This document shows positions 28,501-40,500 of a stretch of 64,000 bases of DNA, one piece after another. The notes under the pieces are model-generated. The model searched no databases and had not been told where the DNA came from. It worked only from the letters and a program-made list of their open reading frames with translations. The stretch's first letter is position 1. Each line of letters begins with the position of its first letter. A program made the translations under genes and the position numbers. The stretch comes from Ciona intestinalis (taxonomy: Eukaryota > Chordata > Ascidiacea > Phlebobranchia > Cionidae), in NCBI RefSeq assembly GCF_000224145.3, contig NC_020172.2, positions 3,393,557 to 3,457,556 on the forward strand, given 5' to 3'.

Positions 28501-31500
28501 AACTGAGGAAGAGGAGACTCGTTTCATCGTCTCGAACGCATTTTTGGATCAGGTCCAAGTACGTGTGGTTTTTCTGATAAAATAATGTATATAAATTTTA
28601 ACTTTTTTTCGTGTTTTTTTTTAATAAAAAATTTTGTGTTTGGTTTTTCTGATAAAATATTGTAAATTTTAAATATTTTTCAGATTTTTTTAATAAAAAA
28701 TTTTGCGTTTGGTTTTTCTGATAAAATATTGTAAATTTTAAATATTTTTCAGTTTTTTTTAATAAAAAATTTTGCGTTTGGTTTTTCTGATAAAATATTG
28801 TAAATTTTAAATATTTTTCAGGTTTTTTTAATAAAAAATTTTACGTTTGGTTTTTCTGACAAAAACGGTGTAAACATTATTTTGTTTATTAATGAAATAA
28901 TTTATTTGTAGTTTTAAAACTGATAAATCTGTTAGTGTGTTATTTTGTCAAAATAATATAAATTTAATTAGAATCTTTATATGTTTAAAATATTCAAACC
29001 ACAAACCACCCTTTTTAAAAATAAAGACAACCAAAGTATTAAATAAGAAAATTAAAAAAAATATTACAAAAACCCGTATTAAAAATCAAAGATAGCACAT
29101 GAAAAATGTTTTTTTTAAATACTGTTATGAGTGTAAAAAAAGTTTTAAAATAAATTTATAAACAAAACTTACTAACAAAATAATAAAGTACCTGAGTGTT
29201 TGGGTCAAAGAAACCTTTTGGTTCATTTAAAATTTCCTTCATAAGTGTAAAAAATTTTTAAATTTAAAAATCACTAAAGAAAAAAGTTTATAAATATATA
29301 TATATAGTTTTATAAAATACAAAAAGTTTCATAAAACTTTTATAAAAATATCATACCTGAGTATTTGGGTCAAAGAAACCTTTGGTGTCATCAGAAGGAT
29401 CTTCAAGAATCTCGTTCATACGCTCGTCGAATAAACCACGTTTGTAAGCTACAGATATTGGGACTCTATGGCTCGCTCGAGGATCTATGAGCCCTCCAGT
29501 GGCGATTTGTGCCTCAAGTAACCTACGAAAAAAATGGTTGTTTTACATATATGTTGTTTTAAAAAAATTGTATTTTTTTCTACCTTTTGGCAATTTGTGT
29601 CTTAAGTAATCTACGGAAAAAAAAAAGGTCGTTATGAAATTAAAAAAAAGTTTTATTTTCATTTAGTTTTTAAAAAAATTTGTAGTTTTTTTAGTTTTTT
29701 TTTTGTGAAAAAAATGTGGAAAATACCCAAAAAATGTAAGTAATAGTTATATGTAAAATGTCAAATGTGTACTTGAAAATAGTAAAAAAATAGATTTAAA
29801 TAAATTAAATACAAAATTGATAAGAAAAATATTCAATTTAAGTGTCAAACTGCAAAAAGCCCCCAAAAAATCTCAAAATACCTGATTCCATGGCTCTCCA
29901 CAATGTATCCTTTCTTCATGCATTCATATAATGACAGGTACTGATGTGTTACCGGGTCCTCATAACCAGTGACGGCTTTTTCTGCTCTTTCGAGCGCATC
30001 TTGATATTTGGAATCAATAAGTCCACATTTTACAGCTTGTTCTACACTCATATGCTCAGCGGTTAAAGGGTTTATGATGTTTCCAGTAGCTGCTTGAGCT
30101 TCCAAAAGAACAAGTCTAAAAAATTAAAAAAATGATGAATTATGTATGCAGATAAAAATTGTTTATTATTTTTATTAGAAAAAAAAATTGAAAAAAACAG
30201 TAATTACTAAAAATTTAGACAATTAGGATTTAGGATTTCATTTTATGCCCTTAAAAAACTTTAGTAATGAATTTAAAATTCCTAATATTTGCAAACAATT
30301 TATTAAATAATTCATTTTTTGCACTTGTTTTATAAAAGAAGAATTTTTTGCATTAAGTTTTATACAAAACAGATAATTTTTACACCCAATTCTATAGAAA
30401 AAAGCCATTTTTCGCACTGCATTTTATAAAATACCAATTAACTGTCATTAAATAGTTGAATGCTTACCCAGTGCCAGTTTTTATGATTCCTAGTTTCATG
30501 GCAGTATTTATTGAAACTTTCATGTTGTCAGCTTTTTCAATGATAATTCCAGAGATTGGTTCGTTACCAGTTAAATATGGTTTCAAGTCACTTTCAACCT
30601 AAAATTGGAAAATAAATAATCATTTTTCAAACTTTTCTTGTTTCTGTCCTGTTTTTTTTAGCTTTACTTAACAATTTTCAGAGAAATTTCTGTACATTTT
30701 TTTGCATATTTAGAAAAAACTACAAATTATACAAAAATATTAGAAAAAAAACTATTTGTTTAATTATGAAAAAAAATCTGTACAATTTATTTTAACAACT
30801 TATACAAAAAACTACAAAAAGTTTTTCAAAAATGTAAAATATATTTTACTACAACATAGTTAATCCCAACACACATACCTCTTTTTCGTCAATAGTCCCC
30901 ATTTGCAGTTTCTCTGCCGTTTCCTCAGATACAATACCAGCGCTGATCAAATCATGTAAACTGGCTTTACGTTCCAAGTAAGATTTGAATTTAATGTCAT
31001 CAATATTTCGACGTTTTGTCGTCGTAGTTGTTATTTCTGTTGTTGTGGTTGTAATTAACGACTCCTGGGCTGCAGCTTCATCCTAAAATAATATAAAGTT
31101 GTATTTTTTTATAAAAAGAGTAAAAGACTACCAACTGATTTAATCATGTGGTAAAATAAATGACTGAACTAGAATCTTAACTCTATTTTACGTCTTCTGC
31201 CAAATATTTACTTTTTCTATGCTTACTAGCCTTACATATTCCATGTCTTTTAAAATAAAATCTTCACAAATTTTATGTGTTTTTCTGGATTTTTACTTAT
31301 TTTTACTTGTATATTTCAGGTCTTTTGCTGGATTTTTTGCCTTTTTCACTGAAGTTTAGGAAATAAACTGAAAAACTGCTAAATTATGTGCTAAATAACT
31401 GCATAACAGTATAAACTATATATCTGTATTTTTACTACATTCTCAAAACAACTTTATTTCCAAATTTTTCTTGCATGTTATGTATTTCAAGTTATAACTA

Positions 31501-34500
31501 TAGGATTGACTGAAAAAAAAATGCTTGTCTAAAATTATTGAAGCTAAAACATTACTAAACTAATAACTATTAATACTCAATGTGTTGTTCATTTAGCTGT
31601 CAAAAACTTCCTATTCTTACTGTGTTACATTTATACATTCAATACAATATATAAAATTTTATACAGTATAGTACATAGTAGTTTAAGCAATTAATTATGT
31701 TATGTTAAAATAGGGGTAGAAAAAAATGGAAAAAAATTCCCAGTCTCCGTTTTTTAAAATACCCTCAAATGCTAAGCAAATATTGTGTTTCTAGGCGTGA
31801 TTTTGTGAGAAAACCCTTACGAAGTGATTGCGTGTTACTGCTAGTGCTAGAGTACGAGTGGGCATGTATTGGAATCAGAGGCGGACATAGGAGGAGGGTG
31901 AAGGGGGCGGTTGCACCCCCAATAAAAAATATTTTTTTAACAATTTTTTTTAATAACTTTTTTATTATATTAAAAAAAAAGTTCAATTTATTGGATAAAA
32001 AATGCAGTTAAAATGACTGTTTTTTTGTTTTAATTCATTTCTCATTATACCAAAGGGCAAAAATGGGTGTATTTTGGATAAAAAAGGGTGTTTTACTAAA
32101 AAAAATGTTGGCCTTTACCACATATTGCATAAATGTAATTTTTACACTTTGGAATTAACAAAATTAATAAATCGAATTCCCCCCATAAATTTAAGTATGT
32201 CCGCCCCTGATTTAAACAGTTAGTAATATAATGAGCACCATGCCACTATACAAGTATCCTGCTATCCTACTACTATAAGGCCATACAAGTTTCAATACAA
32301 ACACTATAGTCCACATATATATATTATATATATATGATATCATAAAATTGTTTTTTTTTTATTTTATTTTTTTCAAAACTAAATCTCTTCATTGATGTAT
32401 AAAAACTTATTACATGACTGAAGACAGTTTTAGTTTTTAAACCAAGAAAATATTTTTTTGAATATATAGTAGGGTAGGGGAACATGGGACACTTTTCCAT
32501 CGATTTTCTCGTCCCATTTGGTAGCAAATAAAGATTATTCAAAGAATTATAAAACCGTATCCTTACGACTCCCATAGGCAGTTGTTAATTGGCTTAAAAC
32601 ACGATTAGGATGTTTGGATATTATGAAGGTGTGTTATCTTTACCCACCCTACTATACATATATAATTTTTTTAATGTTTTATATAGACAATTGTAAAACA
32701 TACATACATATAGGTTCTAATGTTTGTATTGAAACTGACCAGAAGGTTCATGTTTAAAAACGCACCATTGAAGTCCTGCGTTTCAAGGAGCCACCAAAGA
32801 ATTCACAAGATTAATTTCAAACCAAATTCTAAATTCCAACAAACGACCAAATTCAATGCATTCTTGCACCCAGACCATACAAAACAACTTCAAATTGATA
32901 TCAGAATTGGAAACTAAAGTCCAGTTTTTCTCACGGACATACGAAAAGCACCATTCACTCCAACAAGGCTTCAAATTAGAGAAAACAACCAGTTTTTGAT
33001 ACAATTACCGCACTTTGAAAATGGCAAATTACTAAGCCCAGTGGTTCCAAACACGTTTTTTTGGGGAGTTTTAGGGGGAAATGGGTTAAAACCCAGAGAA
33101 ATTCAGGATAGGGTATTTTGTGCAATAATTCAAGGTGCTCAATAGACTTTTGGTAAATTATTTATTCATTTTTTTGGGAAAGTTATTTTGTGAAATAAAT
33201 TATGGTGCTTTTTTTGGTGAATTAGCAATATATGAGTTTTAAAGTTTAAGAACCACTGGAATTTAAGAGATAGCCATGAAGCATTACTACTGCTCTACTA
33301 AGAAAGAAAAGGGCAGGAAATTTTGGGCAAAACACATGCACGAATTTTCGAAACTTTTTCGGCCAAAAGCTCATAGAAATGTACGCTGAGCAAGAATTTC
33401 TTTCACCAAGTGCAAAACTACAAAAGATGATTCCAATTATAGAGAATGCTTAGGAAACCACACAAGCTGAATTACGAGAAGGAATTGACACTAGGGTGCA
33501 GCAGAGATAAATTCGGTTGCTAAAGCAGTGAATGCTAGGAAAGAAACTGTAAGCCACCCTGTTAGTGTAAACTTGTATGATTTTCTTAAGGTTACTGTAA
33601 CAAAATGTCACATTAAGCCAATTTAGAAGCATCAGTAAACTCTGTAGGGTTTGCGGAAAACTTAATAAAAAAAATTAGAAAAATTTTAATTGTCAAAAAA
33701 ATTTTCATATTTAAATTTTTTTTAAATTTTTTTTTCGATTTGACTAAATATTTCATAAATTAAAACCCATAGAGAGAACTATGCCAATTATGATCGTTTA
33801 GGTAAATTACTCAAACAAGTAGTGTGCTGATTTGTTTAGAATACTAAGCTATCCTATACATGCCCTTACTGTTATTCGCTACGAAATCATTTTTTTTTTT
33901 CGTTTAATAATGGAGACTGGGAATTTCAGTTTTGGGACTATAGAAATAGTATTTTTTGTGAGTGGTGTCGAAAAAAAAAGTTTTTTGGGGATTTTTATAA
34001 TTGAGATTTTATATAAAACTTGTGGAGTGGTAAACCCACTAAACATGCAGATAACTAGGGTGAAAAGTGGGTGACGGACTGATTTTAGGGAAATGTGTCG
34101 AGAATAAATGTTTCAGGGTGTCTGTAGTGTGTGCTTTAGGTTAGCATGCTAAAAAAAACTAGGCCAAAAACAGAAATACAACAAAAACATAAAAAAATTT
34201 TTTTTTACTATTTATGCAGAAAATTTTACAAGTTTTGATCGATTTTATAGGTTTTTAATGGTTTTGCTGTATTTCATAAAAATTTAAGTTAGTAACCAGC
34301 ATACGCAAGCAGCATAAAATGATTATAAGCATAAATGAGTGCAGGTAAATGATCAGCCACTTAGTAAAGACTCACCTTTGCAAATGACAAACTACATACT
34401 CCACATCCATGCTATGATCCTCCATTTTGAATTTTCGGCGAAAAAGCAACCACTTCCAAAAAAACGACTTTCGTTCCGAAGCTGCCGTTTAAAAACGGCG

Positions 34501-37500
34501 ACGCACACGCGATCGAAAACCAGGTTAGTAATGACAGCACGCCACCAATCAGACGCAAGCAAAATTCAAACCGACCAATCAGGCCTCTGCTTCACACCAG
34601 CGAAGCACGCCCGTGAAAAAAAAATCCGAAAAAAATCAAAAAAACAAATTTTTGAGCCCCGAACAGCCGACAAATCAAAACGAAAATGATTTTTTGAACT
34701 TCTGGGTAAGAATGCGCTAGTGATCTTAATGATTGCTTTATATTATTCAAAAATAAGCATAGCAGAACACTAACCTCTCTCTCCTTTGCATCTTTGTAAT
34801 CCACTTTTAAGCGGTCAACTTTTTCTGAGAGTAAATTCTTCATTTTGTCGTAACGTCTTGTTATTGTGATGACCTAAACAAAATTGGTAACAATGTAAGT
34901 ATATTTTAGGTGATTTTGCGACTGTTTTGAATTTTTAAAAATAAAACAATGTTACCATACAGGATATTATTTTCTTTAATTTTCAGTTTTTTTTCCACCC
35001 TTTTAACCTATTTTTGCCTAAACAAAAAGACTTTCTATCCTAAAATTGCCAAAAAAAAACACTGTTTATCCAAAAAAAAATTCATTGACAGAAAACGTTG
35101 ACTCATTTGTAAAACTGAATTAATTCCACCAAAATTTTACTCCAAATCAAGTTTTACAATAAAAATTTCCCTCATAAACTAAAACACGTTATTATAAAAA
35201 AAAATTAACCAAATTAGGTTTTACCAAAAAATCTTACACAAAATTAAGTTTTAACAAAAAATCTTACACAAAATTAAGTTTTAACAAAAAATATTTTACC
35301 AAAATCATGTTTAAACTAAAATCTTAACCACATTTTACATAAAAATCCTCCCTATAATACCTCATATTCGATAATCTTCTTTCTCTTTGAAGAATTCTCC
35401 TCCATTTCTTCCGGAGTCGGTTTAGGTTTCGCATCGATACCTTCCTGGATCGGGGGTTCGTATTCAAGAGCCGTTTGATCATATTTACGAGCCGCTGTAT
35501 CGAACTCAGCGGTAATTGTTCGCATTTTGTCGATAGTTGGGTATTGTGATGTCACACTGCTTTCTTCTTTCTGTAACAAGAAGGAAAATTTTTAAAAAAA
35601 TTAGAATTAAAAAAAAAATAAAATTTTGACATATATATACTTGTTTTTTAAAACAGTTGTTTTATGGTGAAAATACTGAAATTATAAGTGTTTTTGACTA
35701 AAAACAGCTACTTTTCAAGGCAAAAATCTTAACTAATCTAACCAAAAGCCTTTATTTTTTTAACTTCAGTTTCTTTTATATTTACTTAAAACAGACCTAC
35801 ATTTATTTAATTTTTTGCAACATTTATGCCTAAAAAGGTTTTTCGCAAATATTCAAAAAAAATCCTGACACACACCTCATGCTCGTCAAGTTGATTTTTA
35901 ATTTCTTCCGAACCACTAGGGGTGGCATTGAGCTCATCTGAGTTGACCCTTTCTTCCTTAGCATTCAACCACTCCTTATGGAGTTCCGCTTCTTTCTGTA
36001 GTTCTTGTAGTTTCGCTTCTCCAACCAACGCATATGCTAATCTATAGCGGAAAAATATGGTTGTTTATATATCGAAAAAAAATTAACAAAAAAATATTTT
36101 GAAAAAAAAGGGTTCATGTTATAACTGTGTAATATCTGTCATTTTACAAAAAAAAACTTTTTTAAAAAGCAAAATCACATTACATTAATGTAATTGAAAT
36201 ATTTATTTTCAAGAAGAGATGACATTTGTATGATATGAGTGTCCTGTTTCATACACCTCGTGCCAGCTTACGAGTTAGAACATACGTAACTTCTTAGGTT
36301 ATTTTTTTATTTTTACTGTAAACTGTTTAAAAATTGCCTTGACTGTGTAAAAAATCAGGACAGTCCTTATTTTCATGATACTATTCTTCTGAAAAATCAT
36401 CAAACATTTATATGAAAAATCATAAAAATTTTATGAAAAATATTCCCATGATTAAACTGACCTCTCCTTGACTTGATATTTTGACAGATTCCACCTGTCA
36501 ATCAATTTTCTCGCTACATCTGGATATTCATCACTATCAACACCTGGTGTTGTTTCATTCATTTTATCAACTTGTTGCTTCACACATTCACAACTGTCGG
36601 CCATTGTCACGAATTTCGGGTCGTTTGTCGGCACTTCGGAATCCAATTTCTAAAAATAAAAAAATAAAATGCTTTCTAATTTGCACATTTTCAGATTCAT
36701 TCTGAAGTTCTGCGTTCTGAGGTTGCAAGTTAAGGCCTACATATGAGGACTTATTAGTATTAAAATGAAATTATATTTAGATTTTAAAATTTGACATCTA
36801 ACTTAGGNNNNNNNNNNNNNNNNNNNNNNNNNNNNNNNNNNNNNNNNNNNNNNNNNNGCTCATCTGAGTAGACCCTTTCTTCCTTAGCATTCAACCACTC
36901 CTTATGGAGTTCCGCTTCTTTCTGTAGTTCTTGTAGTTTCGCTTCTCCAACCAACGCATATGCTAATCTATAGCGGAAAAATATGGTTGTTTATATATCG
37001 AAAAAAAATTAACAAAAAAATATTTTGAAAAAAAAGGGTTCATGTTATAAATGTGTAATATCTGCCATTTTACAAAAAAAAACTTTTTTAAAAAGCAAAA
37101 TCACATTACATTTATGTAATTGAAATATTTATTTTCAAGAAGAGATGACATTTGTATGATATGAGTGTCCTGTTTTATACACCTTGTGCCAGCTTACGAG
37201 TTAGAACATACGTAACTTCTTAGGTTATTTTTTTATTTTTACTGTAAACTGTTTAAAAATTGCCTTGACTGTGTAAAAAATCAGGACAGTCCTTATTTTG
37301 ATGATACTATTCATATGAAAAATCATAAAAGTATCATATAAAATATCATGATACCTATATATGAAAAATAATGATACTATTCACATGAAAAATCAGAAGT
37401 ATTCATATTAAAAAAAATGATACTATTCATATGAAAATCATGATACAATTCATATGAAAAATATGTCCATGATTACACTGACCTCTCCTTGACTTGATAT

Positions 37501-40500
37501 TTTGACAGATTCCACCTGTCAATCAATTTTCTCGCTACATCAGGATATTCATCACTATCAACACCTGGTGTTGTTTCATTCATTTTATCAACTTGTTGCT
37601 TCACACATTCACAACTGTCGGCCATTGTCACGAATTTCGGGTCGTTTGTCGGCACTTCGGAATCCAATTTCTAAAAATAAAAAAATAAAATGCTTTCTAA
37701 TTTGCACATTTTCAGATTCATTCTGAAGTTCTGCGTTCTGAGGTTGCAAGTTAAGGCCTACATATGAGGACTTATTAGTATTAAAATGAAATTATATTTA
37801 GATTTTAAAATTTCGACATCTTAAACTTTAGAACAGTATGGACATTTTGGAATAATGGGCAAAACATAACTATGTGATGTAAATGTCTGAACCTCAACCT
37901 TACATTTCATAATGAAGTCTGGCTTAATGGCAGACGAAACGTCAGAAATAAGCCAAATAAACTACTTTTTCATACCAGACGAGCATTTGAAAGAATATTT
38001 ACATTATGCCTGGTAGCAAAAGCAACAAAATTAACTGTAATTTTTCAAATTCCTTTGCCAGTCAGTAAATGGGTAAAAAATAAAACATAGCACACATATA
38101 TGGTAGTTATGCTATTCAAAAATGAGTTGAAACTTACCTGCAGAATTTCTCTTTGTTTTTGTAAGCCTTCCTCAGTGCTAGCCATAGTATCATGTATAAG
38201 GAGTTGTGTTTCATATGAAGTTACGATTCCCCTCGTCACGTTTATGGTGCCAACTGCTTCTTGCATGCATGACAATCTTAAAAAAAATTGTTAAATAATG
38301 TTTTGAAACAATAAATTTGAGAACATTACAAAAATAGATTTAAAAGTCGTTAAAAAATTATAAAATAACATAGTCTTTATAGACATAAAACTGTTCGGAA
38401 ACACATAAAATAATAGTTATAAAAACATCACTTTTTAAGGTTTTGCAAAAATATCATTTTTGTTTAAAAAACAATGTTTAAACAAAAAATGCAAATAAAA
38501 TAGAAAACATGGTGTTTAAAGACACAAATTGTTCAAAAAACCTAAAAAAAAACACAATATTCTTGTTAAAATTTTCTCACTTTTCAAGGTATTGGTCACT
38601 CAAGTCATTAACTGAGGTCCATTGGTCATCCAGTTTGTTAAAATCGTCTTTAAGATGTTTAACAGATGTCGTATCCACTTGCATGATGGGCTCACTACGC
38701 TGTTTCAGAGTTTCCAGATTGTCTTTTATCTCTTTCAAGCGATTAGCAGTAACCTGTTGCGAAAAAAATTAAGATATATTTATATATTTAAAAAAAAAAA
38801 ATTTTTTTTAATAAAAAAAAATTAATTTTTTTTATTTTTTAAATTAAAAAAATACAATAAAGAGTTTGGAAGTAACCACATTTTTTGAAGTAAAAACTTA
38901 GACAAACTGTTATTTTCTTGTTTTTTTCTTTAAAATAAAAAGGATACTCAAATTAATTAATAAAACAAATTATTATAGTTTTAGCCAAAAATCTATTCAC
39001 TTAAAATTTCATATAATTTAAGTAATAAAGAAAAAAAAAGGTAAAACAAATTTACCTTTTGTTGAGCAATTGCCTTTTCCATACTGTCAGTTTCAGCAGG
39101 CATTGAAACACATATACGCGCTTGTATTGTATGTTTGATACCATCTAATTCATTACCAATGTTATGTAATGCTGGGAGCAATTCTTGTACGCTCTTCTCT
39201 ACTCCAGCCACTAAAAGAAAAAAATTAGTCGTTAATAAAAAAAGAGACATTTATATGTGGAAATTTAATATTTTAAATACTTAATAATCATTTTTTTTTA
39301 TGGAAAGTTTTTTTTTTTCAGGGTCTGGGAATTTACATGTTAAGCTAACTTAAAGAACCCATTTAAAAATTGGAAAATATGTATAATATCTTAACTATAT
39401 CATGTTATAGAATTTTTTTAATTAAAAAAAACAACAGCAAATTTTAAAAAAAGTTAAAAATTTCTTTTAAAAAAAATTCTCACATTTTTCGGCGTGTGGT
39501 AACTCCTCATTCAGCTGATTGAGCACCAGGTGGAGCTGTTGCTGGATGCGGTTCCAATCATCGAGGACTTTTTGTGCGACGGGAGCATTGGCAGAGATGT
39601 CCTGGTCCTCCTCGGGATTAGGAACGGATGCAAGAGAGTCATCCAGAGCAGATTGAAGATCATCGATCTTCTTTTGGTCTTCATTGGCTTGCTCCTTTAA
39701 CTCCTGGCAAAAAAAATACAATTTAGTTATAAACATAAATTTTTACTTTTTTTACATTTTTAATTTATATAACATTAAAAAGATAGATTAGTCTCTTTGA
39801 ATACAATATCGAAAAACATACAACCTAAAATAAAAAAATAAAAAAAACAATGGCAAAAACATTTGTTCAACTGTATAAATGCAAAGACAACATAAAACTA
39901 TCTTCATAAACAAAACTTAAAACACTATTTTTAAAATGGCAAAATATAAAAACACAAAAGTAATCAAAAATTTTGAAAATAATTTAGACTTTTTTCCACT
40001 AAAATGAAAAATGCATAAACTTTACTATATATTAGAAAAACTTTATATTTCTATTATAAATATAATCACCTGCAGTATAGCGCATGCATCTCTTATTTTA
40101 ACTGGGTCACACATTCCCTGTCCATCTCGTTCCAATGCACTTTGTGCTTTGAGTATTTTAACTTCGTAATCCTTTACTACAGGTCTGGCAATAGCTAAAG
40201 CTTCCAGAAGTGCATTTATGGCATAGAGTCTGTAAGAAAAAAGATTTGAAAACAGCAAATAGAATGTACAAAAAAAAGTTTTTAAAACAGTATATAGTCT
40301 AACCAAAAACAATATTTTAAAACAGCATAAATAAGTTAAAAAAAATATTTAAAAAAAATTAAAACCAAGACTTTTATAGGGTATGCAATATGGAAGAATA
40401 CAACAAAACCTATGTTAAATTTGGTTAAAAAAATCACAGTAAATCTTTATGCTAATCGACCATTTTTGGTTCTGGTTAAGTATATTTTGTTTGATAGCAA

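Larger units (their letters stand above)
31083..34374. other. 3.3 kb intron/intergenic stretch between N45 and P1
   Basis: Apart from the hAT-like element and one TAGTAGGG element I see no coding exon. 32.7-33.7 kb is less AT-rich but carries stops in all useful frames. Confidence 0.5.
35930..37830. repeat. Tandem copy of about 0.9 kb with exons N42/N43 across a gap
   Basis: About 35932-36807 and 36858-37830 match. The right copy carries an expanded minisatellite at 37300-37466 that is short in the left copy (36380-36445). Probably two alleles. Confidence 0.85.

Noticed and set aside
28576..28862. CRISPR-like array
   Set aside because: Units are direct repeats of about 69 bases with no unique spacers and sit in a eukaryotic intron. 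It is a minisatellite.
31765..32011. Overlapping open frames on both strands near 31.8-32.0 kb
   Set aside because: They run into the hAT-like element ends and show no protein motif.
34376..34425. Joining the MEDHS exon to P1
   Set aside because: Phase 2 into P1 reads a TAA within ten codons. Only phase-2 acceptors such as P3 are possible.
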